From: Zingiber officinale
Taxonomy: Eukaryota; Streptophyta; Magnoliopsida; Zingiberales; Zingiberaceae
Reading direction: 5' to 3'
DNA: 64,000 bases
NCBI RefSeq assembly: GCF_018446385.1
Contig: NC_055991.1
Location: 115,859,794-115,923,793 of the forward strand
Shown here: piece after piece, positions 51,964 to 64,000 of the stretch
How positions within the stretch are numbered: the first letter of the stretch is position 1
How the letters are laid out: every line of letters starts with the position of its first letter
Made by a program: the position numbers and the translations under genes
Notes under the pieces: model-generated
Databases searched by the model: none
Seen by the model: only the letters and a program-made list of their open reading frames with translations
Told to the model about the DNA's origin: nothing

Positions 51964-53426
51964 GTTGCCAAGTCCAACATGATCAATCAAGTTGGACTCG
52001 GACAATATTGGGTTCCTAAGGATCAAATACATTACCTCGATAGATCATATCGAGGCTATGATCTAGGGGGAGCTAGAAAAAAAACGATTAAAATAAAACC
52101 AAATTTAAATTAAATTAAAATTAAATTCAAAATTCAATTAAAAATTTGAAATTAAAATTCAAAATTCAATTGAAAATTTGAAATTAAATTCAAAAATCAA
52201 TTAAAAATTAAAATTAAATTCAAAATTCAATTAAAATTTGAAATTAAAATTCAAAATTCAATTGAAAATTCGAAATTAAATTCAAAATTCAATTAAAAAT
52301 TAAAATTAAATTCAAAATTTGAAATTAAAATTCAAAATTCAATTAAAAATTCGAAATTAAATTCAAAATTAAAATTAAATTCAAAATTCAATTAAAAATT
52401 TGAAATTAAAATTTAACATTCTAAATTCAATTAAAAATAGAAGGAGGATCCAGAATAGCTGGCACCTGTAACTAAACTACCCGACTGAGTAACCAAACTT
52501 AATCTACCCGAAATGGATAAACAAGAGTAGACTACCCGGCAGGGTAATTAAGGTTAGATAAAATAGGCTAGGTTTAACTTGACCCACGGTACTGGTGAAG
52601 TTTTTGGATGATAGTACGTTAGGGAAGCTTGGGCATCGCATGTCTAGGAAGATATGACTTCGACCTAGTGTATTTGGCCAAGTGGAACTGACCGAAGCTA
52701 CCCTTAAATGGATCCTAACTAGTTAGATCAAGGTTTAGTATTAAGTTCAATGGGTAAGACTATTTGGAAAACCTCGAAGGCATGGTTACTTTAATGAGTT
52801 CCTTGTGACTCACCATAACCCAGAAGTTTATCCAAAGAATGTTTACTTGTTGAACCCAAAGCTAAACCTGAATCTAACACAAAGTTAAACATAATCCTAA
52901 AATTGAACCTCAATTCATCTCACAAAAATTATAGGAGCCCCTGATTGAAAATTTAGATCGGGTGAGATGACTAAGGAATTGAAATTCAAAATTAAATTCA
53001 ATTCAAAATTAAATTCATAATTATAATTAATTGAAATTCAAAATTAAATTCATAATTAATTCAAATTCAAATTCGTAATTAATATTATATTTTCAAATAT
53101 AACTTAATTTCAATTAACTCAAAATATTTTTTTTAATTAACTTAAAAGATTTTTCAAATTAAATTAACTTAAATTTTTTTTAAAAAACTAATTAACTTAA
53201 AATATTTTTCAAAATTCAATTAACTTAAAATTTTTTCTTAATTAACTCAAAACCCTTAAGATTAATGTTTTAATTATTCAAACCATCTAACAATCCCCCA
53301 TAGGATTAACTGATAATTAACCCAGATTGGGTAAAATTGAAAATTAGGGAGTTTACCTCAATTAAGCTGTCTTTTGATCAAAGAGGAAAAATCCAATTCA
53401 ACTACTTTATGTGTAGGAATTAGATC
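51964..53426 (+). other. Spacer with AT-rich repeats between gag and protease
   Basis: Dominated by short tandem-like units of AAATTCAAAATTCAATTAAA at 52087-52435 and again at about 52980-53280. The middle contains ACTACCCGACTGAGTAA and GACTACCCGGCAGGGTAA-like text but no open frame. In related elements gag and pol are usually closer together, so this looks like expanded low-complexity sequence. Confidence 0.5.
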
Positions 53427-56400
53427 AATGGATACTGGACAGTGGATGCTCCAGACATATGGCTGAAGATAAATTGAAATTTACTAAGCTCAAACTAAAG
53501 AACCTAGGATCGGTTGCGTTCGACAACGACAGTAAACTTAAGGTAATCGGAAAAGGTAATATCGAACTTAACTCCGATTTTATTATTTAAAAAGTTTTAT
53601 TAGTTGAAAATCTCAATTTTAATTTATTAAGTATAAGCCAATTATGCGATATTGGTTACTCAGTTAATTTTACCAAGTCTGAATGTATAGTTAAACATAT
53701 TGAAAATCCAAAAATCATACTTAAGGGCACTAAGAAAGATAATGTCTACACCATTTATCTACCAACATCCTCAATAAAGTGTTTTCTAACACAATAAGAG
53801 GAAACTGAGTTGTGGCACAGAAGATTAGGTCACACTCACACTAGACTCATTTCAAAAATGAGTCAAAATGGACTAGTTAGAGGGTTGTCTAAATTAAAAG
53901 TTATTGAAAACTCAATCTGTAATGCATGTCAACAAGGAAAACAAACCAAGTCAACCAATTTAGTTAGAACCACTTGTCTACTTGAGCTCCTTCACCTAGA
54001 CCTATTTGATTCACATGGAGCCAAGTCACTAAGCAAGAACCAATATTGCTTAGTTATAATCGATGACTACTCCAGGTTCACCTGGATAAAATTTCTAAAG
54101 ACAAAAGATGAAACCTTTGAAGTCTTTTGTAACTTTTGTAAACTAATAGAAAATGAAAAAGACACTCAAATAAAAAGAATCAGAAGCGACCATGGAGGAA
54201 AATTTGAGAATCACAACTTTACTGAATTTTGTGAAATAAATGGGTACAAACATGAATACTCCTGCCCTAGGACCCCTCAACAAAATGGTTTAGTAGAACG
54301 TAAAAACAGAACCCTACAAGAAGCTGCTATGACCATGTTGAATGAATATAAACTATCTAATCAATTTTGGGCTGAAGCAGTTAATACAGCATGTTACATT
54401 CAAAATAGAATTTTAATTAACAAATTTCAAAATAAAACACCCTATGAAATTTATTATAATAAAATTCCCAACTTAAACTATTTAAAAGTGTTTGGGTGTA
54501 AAGTCTTTATTTTGAACACTAAAGACTACTTAGGGAAATTTACATCAAAAACGACCCCGGGAATATTTTTAGGATATTCAACAGCCAGTATAGCATATAG
54601 AGTGTATAGCAAAAATACCCTAAAAGTAGAAGAAACAATAAATATAATATTTGATGAAGAAAATAAATTACCCAACACAATAAATGAAAATGAAAATACA
54701 AAAAATGCTAACCCAATAAACAGAGAAGATGACGAAATTCAACCTGAACCTATTGAATCTGAAGAACAAATCACCAACTCAAATGGTATACGATCAACAA
54801 GAACAAGCACAAATCACTCATCTGACCAAATTTTGGGTGACCCAACTTTAGGAGTCAGAACTAGGTCATCCTATAGAAACCAGAGTCAAATAACCCTGAT
54901 TTCAAAAATCGAACCCAAAACCATAGAAGAAGTCCTACCAGACCCAGATTGGACTCTAGCAATGTAAGAAGAATTGACCCAATTTGAAAGAAATCAGGTC
55001 TGGGAATTAGTGCCTAAAACAATTAATAAATCCGTAATTAACACTAAATGAGTTTTTAGAAATAAATTAAATGATCAAGGTGAAATAGTTAGAAACAAAG
55101 CTAGGTTAGTAGCTAAAGGATTCAGTCAAGTAGAAGGGTTAGACTATGATGAGACCTATGCTCCTGTAGCAAGACTTGAATCCATTAGGATGTTGCTAGC
55201 CTATGCAACACACAAAGGATTCAAGCTATTTCAAATGGACGTAAAATCCGCATTTTTAAACGGATTTATTAAAGAAGAAGTATATGTAGGTTAACCCCCA
55301 GGATTTGAGGACTTAGAACAACCAAATTATGTCTTTAGATTAAAAAAGGCCCTATACGGACTAAAACAAGCACCTAGGGCTTGGTATGAACGTCTGTCCA
55401 ATTATCTAATATCAAAATGATTTAACCAAGGTCAAATAGACCCAACCCTTTTCGTAAAAACCTTAGAAAACGACATTTTTATAGCCCAAATTTACATCGA
55501 TGATATTATTTTCGGTTCCACAAACTCTAAATTTCTAAAAGAATTCACCAAACTAATGGAAAATGAATTCGAAATAAGTCTGGTAGGAGAACTTAATTTC
55601 TTCTTTGGTTTACAAATTAAGCAAACTAAAGATGGAATTTATATTTATCAAACTAAATATGCTAAGGAATTAGTTAGAAAATTTGGCATGGAGAACTCAA
55701 AAATAATTAATACACCAATGGCTACAAATCCTAAAATTGACTCAGACTTAGAAGGTAAATCAGTAGATTTGAAATACTATCGAAGTGCGATAGGAAGTCT
55801 ACTGTACCTAACTGCGAGTCCACCAGACATTATTTTCACAGTAGGTATGTGTGCACGATACCAATCTTGTGCAAAAGAGTCTCACTTAACCCTTGTCAAA
55901 AGAATCCTTAGGTATGTTAAGGGAACCCTAAATGTAGGACTATGGTACCCCAGATCTGTCACCCTTGACCTAACCGGCTACTCTGACTCAGACTATGCCA
56001 GATGCAAGCTAGATAGAAAAAGCACAAGTGGTAGCTGTCAATTTCTAGGGCAATGCCTAGTAAGTTGGTCAAGTAGAAAGCAACACTGTGTTGCTTTATC
56101 TACCACTTAAGCTGAATATATAGCCTTAGGTGAATGCACATCTCAGTTGCTATGGATGATGCATACCCTTAAAGACTATCAACTGGAGTATCATAAAACA
56201 AAAATCTCAATTGATAATATAAACTCAATAAATTTAACAAAAAACTCAATTCATCACTCAAGGACTAAACATATAGAAGTAAAGCACCATTTTGTAAGGG
56301 ATCACAGAGCTAAGGGTGATATTGAACTCAACTATGTTGAGTCAAAATCAAACCTAGCTGACATCTTCACAAAGCCCTTACCTGAACTTGAGTTCAGCTC

Positions 56401-56437
56401 ACTTAGAAGACAAATAGGAATGTGTTGGGTAGAATAG
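53427..56437 (+). pseudogene. pol: protease, integrase, reverse transcriptase, RNase H (SIRE-type)
   Basis: In one frame from about 53427: protease WILDSGCSRHM, GAG-pre-integrase LWHRRLGHTH, and integrase with IDDYSRF, SDHGG and PQQNGLVERKNRTL. RT follows ([45 protein letters not shown]), then RNase H (GYSDSDYARC, DRKSTSG) and a final TKPLPELEFSSLRRQIGMC. Stops fall at 54965, 55049, 55292, 55418 and 56108, with two more before 53810. The catalytic residues I can see are intact, so decay by stops came later than loss of function by substitution. Confidence 0.85.
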
Positions 56438-57740
56438 GTGTTGATTTTCAAATTCGTGGTCTTACTTCAAAACTCTTATTTAATCATCCTGTTCCTTTTA
56501 AAAATTCTAGGAAAATATTGGTTTTAAAATTCCAGCTTTTACTAGATTTTCAAAATGTGGATTTAGCCTAGGCTCAACCTTAGAAATCATGCTCCCCTAA
56601 GTTTAAGCCAGAGCATCTCACAAACACCTAGGCTTACCTTGCTTGTGTTTAAAAAAAAAAACATACAACGGCGTGAGATGCATAGGGTACAGTCTAGACT
56701 CAAGAATGCTTATATCTGTGCATCAATATGAGTCTGGGCGTTAAACACTAAGTCAACAGTAATCAAGTTAAGTTTTCCAGCACTAGTCAAATCTAACTGG
56801 ATTTAGTGACTTAACTTGACTAACCAAGTGAAAGTTGTTGCCCTCTAGGTAATCAGCTAGTAGCTAAATGGTTAGACATGTGGCCGCAAAACAACGTGTT
56901 TGATATTTAAACCAGTTTGAGTTCACTCAGGCATGAACTTTAGGGCTCTGATACCTCTCAATAGTAAATAGTCTGAAACATATTGACTCATGCTTGGACC
57001 AACTGAATTTGAATGAATAACCTTACTTAAAGTTATTAAGGCATTAATTAAGGGGGGGTGATTTTGGGTTGGTCTTAAAGTTAGTTTTTCCAAGTTAGTT
57101 GTTCATTAAAGTAATTTTTTTTCTTCTTGGTTTTTAAAATAAAATTATCTTTGACTTGACTTAAAATTTAAAAATTAATTTTTCCTTATCTTCAAAAATT
57201 CAGGTTATTTTTTAACTTAGCTTTAAAATTAAAATTATTCATGCCTGACTTTTAAATTATAACTCCTCTAGAAGCTAAGCTAAGTACTTAATTAAGTTTT
57301 CTCTAACTAAACTGAGTTAAATTATTTTCTAAACTTAGCAACTTGGCAAGATACTTTCTCAACTCAATCATTTTTAAGCTGAAAACATAGTTAAGCATTT
57401 CAAATTTAGCTAAGTGGTTTTCAAAACATTTTTTTTTTTAAAAAAAAAGTCTTTTTAAGAAAACTATTATTTTCAAAAGCCTTTCAAATAAAGCTAAAGT
57501 ACTTAACCAAATTTTTATCAAAGTCCAAGTACTTAAACTATGCTACTCTTTAGGGGGAGCTTAAAATTAAAGAGACGATTTCTCTCTTGTGTTAATTCCT
57601 TTTTGATTTATGTCAAAGGGGGAGTGAAAAGTCAAAGGGGAAACATAAACTTTAAATCGCATTCATGCTCATGGTTAACTTCCATTATTTATTCCTTTAT
57701 TTAATGTTTTACTTAACGTTGACCCGAGGTTGCCATAATC
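56438..57740 (+). other. Non-coding region between pol and the 3' LTR (SIRE-type)
   Basis: About 1.3 kb without an open frame. It has AGGGGGAG-like purine tracts at about 57552, 57616 and 57743. Some SIRE elements carry an additional env-like frame here. I see none. Confidence 0.6.
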
Positions 57741-57754
57741 AAAAAGGGGGAGAT
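57741..57754 (+). other. Polypurine tract of the SIRE-type element
   Basis: AAAAAGGGGGAGAT lies directly before TGTTGG of the 3' LTR. Confidence 0.75.
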
Positions 57755-59069
57755 TGTTGGTGCTGTAAGCACCAGATGATCGAACCTGAGTTTTGATTAT
57801 GGCAAAGGGCTCAAAGTTAAGCTGTGGTGTTATCTAACAAGGCTCATGGAGATTGCAGGAAAGTCCTAAGTGATACTTAGGCAAAAGTCCTAGCTGCGGC
57901 TAGACAGGTGAAAACCCTAGGGGGTGGTAACCCTAGGTCCTAGGGGGAGGTAACCCTAGGTGGAGGAAAACCCTAAGGGGTGGTAACCTTAGGTCCTAAG
58001 GGGAGATAACCCTAGGTGGAGGAAAACCCTAAGGGGCGGTAACCCTAGGTCCTAGGGGGTGGTAACCCTAGGCGGAAAGTCCAGTTGGTCTAGAGGACCG
58101 GACTGGCATCAGGTAAATCTCCTGAGTGGAGTAGGTGAGGGTGTGTTCCCCGTAGAGGGAACAGTAGGCGTCGGGTCAACCTAGGGTTTCCGGTCGGAAA
58201 CCAGAAGTTAGACTCGGACAGTCCGAAGGCTGTCAATTCATTTGTTTACATATTATCCATTTTGCTCTAACTCTGTTTTGCAGGAGACTAACCTTTTTGT
58301 GCAGGGTTAGAAGTGACCGGGATCGATCGACCGAACCTTGGGATATGTCGACCGAACCCACAAGCCAGCAGATCAGATCTCCAGAGGTTGGACCGGGCTC
58401 GACCAGGGGATCGGTCGACCGGACCTCGTGATCGATTGACCGAACATGAGTTTGGTGTCGACTGGATCAAGCTGACTGGGCTGAGTCAGAACAGCTGATC
58501 GATCGACCGAACCTCAGATAGAGTTTGACCAGCGAAGCGAGAGGATCAGGAAGGATTGGATGGGAGAAGATCGCCTGATCGGTCGACCGAATATTGGGAT
58601 CGGTCGACCGATCCGCGTCGGGTCAAACTTGATCCCGAAGCTTGGGGATCTGGATCAGACTTTGCAGAGCTATAAAAGGAGGCGTCGAGGTGCAGCTCAG
58701 ATCATCGATTTCGAACAGAAAACTGCACCCTTCCGTGTGCTGCTGCTAACGCCTCAACAACGCTCTGCTACTCCAACGAATCACTCCAAAGTTCTCTGTT
58801 CTCTTTTTCGTTGGTATAGTTCCTTTATTGCACTTAATTGTACTCCAACTTGTAATCATCTTTCCAACATATAGTTGTTGCCCACCGAAAGTGGTCAAGG
58901 ACCGCGGGCCTTCAAGTAGGAGTCGAGATAGGCTCCGAACGAAGTAAACCACTTGCGTCTCTGTGTGTTTGCATTTACTTTCCGCTGCGTTTCTACTCTT
59001 AGTTTTAAATCGCTAAAATAGTCACGAGCGTTATTCACCCCCCCCCCCTCTAGCGCTTTTGATCCTTCA
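57755..59069 (+). repeat. 3' LTR of the SIRE-type element
   Basis: 1315 bp, matching 39046-40360 with a few percent substitutions by eye. TATA box TATAAAAGG at 58671-58679. The GGTAACCCTAGG block (about 57911-58072) and the GATCGGTCGACC motifs (58318-58610) are conserved in order. Confidence 0.85.
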
Positions 59070-59541
59070 AGAAAGTCAACAAAATGTTGATTTTCTGAAT
59101 TCGGGTGCCCAAAATAGGATTTTATCCGAAACACGACGTGGCACATTCCGTTGCAATGGGGATAAAAGTTTATCCCTTCCAGATGCCTGGAACCCTTCCA
59201 GGTGCCCTGACTAGGACTATAAATACAGCCTTGGTCCTAGAATCTTAAAAAAAACACTTGTAATTGATTTCTTTTCAGTCTTGTTTTGTAATTGAGTGCT
59301 TCAACTATTGTAAGAGGCTTCTCCACCTGAAGGAGACAATAGTGAGTTTTTCATCTTTCTTGGATTAACAACCTCCCCGGTTGTAACCAAGGAAATCTTT
59401 TGTGTCCCTTCCTTTTTTTATTTAGTCTCTTATTTCTTTTATGCAAGTGTTGATTCTTATAAATCTACAAAGTTCGAGGAAGGTTCGTTTTCCTTTACAG
59501 GGCTATCACCTCCCTCTAGCCGGCCGCTTAGGGTCCTACAA
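59070..59541 (+). repeat. 3' part of the split copia LTR
   Basis: After the AGAAA duplication the LTR runs through a CTATAAATAC TATA box (about 59218-59227) and ATGCAAGTGTT, and ends CTAGCCGGCC...GGTCCTACA at 59541. The last 100 bases resemble window positions 1-101. Decayed gag sequence resumes immediately after. Confidence 0.6.
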
Positions 59542-60254
59542 CTGCTGGATAAGGCCCAATCTAGAAGAAAGGAAAGAAGTATGAAAAGAAACCTCAAAAT
59601 AAGCTGACTTTCTTTAACTGTGATAAGGATAGTCACTTTGCTCAGGAATGTACTAAGCCAAAAAAGATAGATCCATGTTTATCTTCTTTCCATGAGGATT
59701 ATGTTGCTAAATCAATATTGTTAGCTAATTCTTATCATTGTGGATTATAAATTCATGAGCAACAAATCATGTATCTCGTGATCGAACTACATACGTGGAG
59801 TACCATTAGATACCAGCTGACAATAAATAGATATGTGGGAAATAATGCAAGGATTAAAGTCAAAGAAGTTGATACTTATAAACTCAACCTACGTGGTGAA
59901 CATACCTTATTTCTACATGATGTCTTGTATGCTCCTAAGTTTCGACAAAATCTGATTTTCGTTAATAGTCTTCTTGATTTAGGTTATTGTATCAACTTTT
60001 ATTGTCGTTGTGTGGAACTAAGAATTAACTCTGTATTAATAAGGCTTGGTTATATATCAAATGATTTTATGGTTATCGATGTAGAACCAAATATTAATTA
60101 TGGTAATAATGGTTATTTTTTAAATATTGCTCTTACTAGCGATGTTGATGTAAATGATAGAAGTGTCACCTATGCGAGTGTAAAGACAGGTCGTTTCAAT
60201 GAAACACTCATGAATCCAAGATGGTGTCCATGGCTGAAACGGAACCAACCATGA
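59542..60254 (+). pseudogene. gag end and protease/GAG-pre-integrase part of the outer decayed copia element
   Basis: The text KKGKKYEKKPQNKLTFFNCDKDSHFAQEC is a gag zinc knuckle that has lost its first Cys. A frame at 59769-60254 carries RGEHTLFLHDVLYAPKFRQNLIFVNSLLDLGYCINFY, the usual copia protease-to-pre-integrase segment. Integrase, RT and RNase H are missing, so this is an internally deleted element. Confidence 0.65.
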
Positions 60255-60524
60255 GAACCAAAAGTGGGTGAGAGAAGTCTCTATGTGGGTGTTATTGTCT
60301 TAGTATACACCAACAGCTGAGCAGTTCAAGACATCACGTTCACTGCGTAGCCTAGTATGCTCGATTGCATTCCACTACGGAAGGTTTAAAGCCACAAGCT
60401 ACCTTTCTCGATGCATTGACTTATCGATTGGACTCTTGTAAAGTGTCAGCATGCATACATGCACTATATGCATTAATTTCCATTCATGTGGGGGATTGTT
60501 GGATACGATTTTGTAACTAAAATT
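60255..60524 (+). other. 3' end of the outer decayed copia element
   Basis: Non-coding, ending in ATGTGGGGGATT (a polypurine tract) and then TGTTGGATACG, the presumed first 28 bases of its 3' LTR (60497-60524), where the next LTR cuts in. Confidence 0.5.
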
Positions 60525-63142
60525 TGTTGGAGTATATACTAAAAGACTAGCTTTTGTATAAACATTTATAAGAATCACATTGGTCAAGTGTCTATATTTA
60601 TATATACCAAATGTAGATGTTCAATTAATTTATATTGTAGATAACATAGTCTGTGGTGTCACACACAGAAAATCGTGTTATCGGTTCTTTATAAATTATA
60701 AACTATAGCTCACGACTAAGATGGAAAGGAATAAACCATTGGAATAGTCGTAGTGTAATTAGGTATTATTTTATCTTGACAAATAGATTACACTAGTACA
60801 CTCTAAGTGTATTGAGTAGGATCATTTAAGGTAAGTTCTTTTTATACTAATTTAATAAAAAAAACTATACCTTAGTTATTATGGAAGTGTGTGCTCTTAA
60901 TCCTAATATAATAACAAGCACATATATTTAATATTTATTTCTTTGACTTATCAAAGGGTGAGATTTATCTCGATAAATCAAAATACCCGATAAGTTGGGA
61001 AATGATGTTACTTATAGTGTGACTTGTTGATTATAGAAGAAAACTATGTCCTAGTAATCTAGGTTGATAATGTCCCCAAGAGGAGCTCATCAAGATTGTC
61101 ATGTTAAACCTTGCAGGTGGACTTAGTCCGACATGACGATAAGGTTGAGTGGTACTACTCTTGGACTAAGATATTAATTAAATGAGTTGTCAGTAACTCA
61201 CTTAATTAGTGGATATTCGACATCTTAAACACAGGGAGACTAACACACTCATAATAAGAAGGAGCCCAAAAATGTAGTTTGAGATTGGTGCGGTAGTTCA
61301 ATAATAATTCTTTAGTGGTATAAATTATTATTGATGAAGTTAAGTTGTGTGTTCGGGGCGAACACGGGAAGCTTAATTTCAGCGGGAGACCAAAACTAAT
61401 TCCTCCTCTCGGTCCCTATCGTAGCCTATTATATATAGAGATTTATACCCACCACATACTCACCTTCTTACCCATCCTAATGGGGTCAGCCAAGCTATCT
61501 TGGAACCCAAGCTAGGGTCGGCCAAGACCAAGAGGATGAGCCAAGTTGGTGGCCGGCCAAAGCTTGGGTCCCAAGTTTAGGTGGCCGACCACTAGAATAT
61601 TTAAAAGGATTTTTATTAAAATTATTTCTTATGTGGATATCATGGTTTTAAAAGAGAGTTTAAAATTTAAAATTTTCCTTTTATAGCTTTCTACAAAAGA
61701 TTAAGAAAAGATTTGAAATTTTGCTTATTTGTAGATTGAAAGGAGATTTTAATTTTGAGAAAACTTTATTTTTTAACCATGATCATAATTTAAAAGAGAA
61801 TTTTAAAAATTAAATATTCTTTTTTATTAGTTTCTACAAAAAATTAAGAAAAGATTTGATATCTTTCCTTATTTGTAGATTGAAAAGATATTTTAATTTT
61901 TAGAGATAACTTTCCTTTTTGGAAATTATCCACATGTTTAAAAGAAAGATTTTAATTTATAAAATTTCCTTTTTATAACCCACCATGAAGGGAAAAATTA
62001 TTGGAGAATTTTTTTTAAAATTTCCGGAAACAAATTAGGAAGTTTTAATTTTTGTTTTAATTAAAACTCTCCTTGTTTTGGGGAAATAAGTGGCCAACCA
62101 TTGATATTAAGAAAAGAAAATTATTTTTAATTAAATAATTTTTTCTTTTTCATGGCAAAGGAATTAAGGAAGTTTTTATTAAAATTTCCTTATTTGCCAA
62201 GACCAAGGAATATAAAAGAGGGGGTAAAGGTGCCTTCATGGTGAACAACTCTATTCTTTTCTTCCTCTCTTTTTCTCCTTGGTGTGGCCGGCCCTTAAAG
62301 GTTCTCCCTCTCCTCTTCTCTTCTTCTCTAGTGGCCGATTTTTTCCCCTCTTGGAGCTCTTGATGGTGGCCGGTTCAAGCTAGGAGAAGAAGGAGAGAAA
62401 GGAGGTTTTGTTTCTTGCATCCCTTGGAGCTTGGTGGTGGTGGCGGGACCTCTACTTCTCATGGAGAATTCTTGGTGGCCGAATCTAGCTTGGAGAAGAA
62501 GGAGCTTGGTGGTTCTCATCTCGGAAGATCATTGCCCACACAACGTCCGAGATAAGAAGAGGAATACGGTAGAAGATCAAGAGGTTATTTTGCTTACAAA
62601 GAAAGGTATAACTAGTAATTGTTTTCCGCATCATACTAGTTTTCTTTGTATAGTTATTTATGGAAATACCAAACACAAGAGGCATATGATTCTAGAGTTT
62701 TCGAAATAATTTTTTTGAGTTTGTGTTTTCTTCTTTTTCGAATTTGTGATTCGATTGTTCTTTTTGGTTAACCTAGAGTTATTTAAGGAAATAAATATTA
62801 ACTTTCCTTAAAAGGCTTTGTCTAGGCGGTGGTGGTTGCTCCCATATCCAAGAAAGCCATGTGCCTCGCCATGCAGTCCTGGAAGCCAATTTTGGAAATT
62901 AATATTTATGGAATTAATAACTTAGGTAGATTTGAATCAATAGTGTTAAGTTACGCTTGCGATTCAAATCTAAACCATTAAGAATAGATAAGTTAAATTT
63001 GCAATCAAAGATGTTAAATTCCGTCTACGATTCCTAATTTAACTTCTAAAGAACACAATAGGTTATTTAAGGAAAGGTTCGACACTTGTATAAAATTTTT
63101 TGTAAAGTGGAACCGGTACGATTTTCTTAGGACTAACCAACA
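60525..63142 (+). repeat. 5' LTR of a second long-LTR copia element
   Basis: 2618 bp, TGTTGGAGTATATAC...ACCAACA. It matches the LTRs at 40911-43582 and 48124-50754 in inverted orientation, at clearly higher divergence than those two show to each other. TATA box TATAAAAGAG at 62211-62220. The short frames around 62328-62709 lie in the LTR leader and are not genes. Confidence 0.85.
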
Positions 63143-64000
63143 ATTGGTATTAGAGCTAGGGTTTGCCTCTGTGTGTTTGGTTTTCAAATAGGTTATGCAC
63201 ATGTCATACATAATTTAGGCAGGATAATAGTAGGATGTGCTGACTTTATGGTTGCAGGCTCCAACTATTATGACATATTTTTATTGCGTGTGATTGAACC
63301 CTTGGACATGTCAAGGGCATTTAATTGTGTGTGCATGATTGTAAAATTAAATACAGCAGGAGCTGTATTAGTTATTAGGATTTTACATTTTTTGTTCGAT
63401 CTAGAATATATATACATTCCTTTATGGAATATAGGATCGATGTATGTAAAATTCTATATTTATCGCGGATCGTATCCTTGCGGGCGTGGTGCTATTGGAG
63501 GACTAGAGGCGTAGCGGAATAAGACGCAAGATAGATGCGACAACTCGACCCGATGTCGGTGGCTAAAGATGGCAGCAGCTAGGGTTGGAGCACACGAAGG
63601 ACAGTGATGTAAAAGGTCATAATAGTTGGAAAATTAATTTCCATATTTATTGCTTATATTTACTGTGATGTGTGTGCATATGATATATGCTAGCATAGGT
63701 TAAAATTCTTCACCTTAAATAACTAAGTGGGAGAGGGATTAGTATATTAATCTCACGGTCTCCATTACTGGTTTGTAAGTGATGCAACAAGCTTGCGTGT
63801 TGGCTCTGAGTGCCTCCCTCTACAACGGATGAGTTTGTTTGCGGATCACTAGATCAAACTTCCTTAATGGATGGTTATATGAAGTTATTTAGGATGTGTG
63901 TGATCTTCTCCAACTGAATGGGCACAATTCTATTTAATGGACTTAGTATCAAGTAATGGTATACACTTAGACACATTTAATAGTATCTTCCCCAACGGAG
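63143..64000 (+). mobile_element. Start of the internal region of the second long-LTR copia element
   Basis: The primer site ATTGGTATTAGAGC (63143-63156, one mismatch to the usual copia site) follows the LTR. The leader matches the reverse of about 47240-48109 in the nested element (shared text includes TCTCCATTACTGGTTTGTAAGTGATGCAA). The element continues beyond the window. No real coding frame begins before 64000. Confidence 0.75.

Larger units (their letters stand above)
39046..59069 (+). mobile_element. SIRE/Maximus-type Ty1/copia element with a nested insertion
   Basis: Both LTRs are 1315 bp (39046-40360 and 57755-59069), and the target duplication AGAAA flanks it (39041-39045, 59070-59074). 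After removing the nested element (40911-50759 with one duplication copy) it is about 10.2 kb. The order gag - protease - integrase - RT - RNase H, the RT box YIDDIIFGSTN, and multiple AGGGGGAG tracts before the 3' LTR fit the SIRE/Maximus lineage. Gag and pol are interrupted by an insertion, frameshifts and at least seven in-frame stops. Confidence 0.9.

Noticed and set aside
52087-52435. AAATTCAAAATTCAATT repeats as a possible CRISPR-like or centromeric array
   Set aside because: The units are irregular, purely A/T-rich with C's, and have no spacers; simple sequence expansion is sufficient.

Overview
This window is nuclear DNA of a flowering plant. It holds three split host genes with GT-AG introns (one GC-AG), very AT-rich spacers, and a large load of LTR retrotransposons, MITEs and SINE-like repeats. 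The repeat style suits a mid-to-large genome, and I suspect a monocot, but nothing here fixes the species. All exon joins below were derived by hand from splice sites and reading phase, without transcripts.

Left part (1-8.4 kb): the 3' end of a Ty1/copia LTR lies inside the 3' end of a Ty3/gypsy Tat-type element (102-1906). It is followed by AT-rich spacer and a small minus-strand endosulfine gene (3172-4051). That gene's probable 5'UTR exon is near 6.5 kb, and its 5'UTR intron carries a PIF/Harbinger-like MITE.

Centre-left (7.2-26 kb): a minus-strand COR413 inner-envelope-type gene runs from 21288 to 7180 in six coding exons. Its second intron contains a complete 10.85-kb Tat gypsy element (8390-19240) with a perfect GGATA target duplication. 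The element carries a decayed gag-pol on the minus strand and, on the opposite strand, an intact three-exon gene (9834-12074) with its own TATA box. A ten-unit 65-bp tandem array sits between the convergent ends of the two transcription units. Upstream of COR413 lies a GAUT-type glycosyltransferase gene (22416-25832, six coding exons, 582 aa), with a hairpin MITE flanked by a 9-bp duplication in its fourth intron.

Centre (26-35.8 kb): gene-poor, AT-rich DNA holds several copies of two SINE-like repeats, a decayed HSP70 fragment, a probable terminal-inverted-repeat MITE and a probable solo LTR.

Right part (35.4-64 kb): a retrotransposon nest. A decayed copia element (about 35458-60524) is split by a copia LTR (38648-59541). 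That LTR is split by a SIRE/Maximus-type copia element (39046-59069, duplication AGAAA), which is in turn split in its gag gene by a long-LTR copia element in reverse orientation (40911-50754, duplication CCTTC). A second copy of this last family, in forward orientation, starts at 60525 and runs off the window. All retroelement coding regions here are broken by stops, frameshifts or insertions. The exception is the antisense gene of the gypsy element, which reads through cleanly once spliced.
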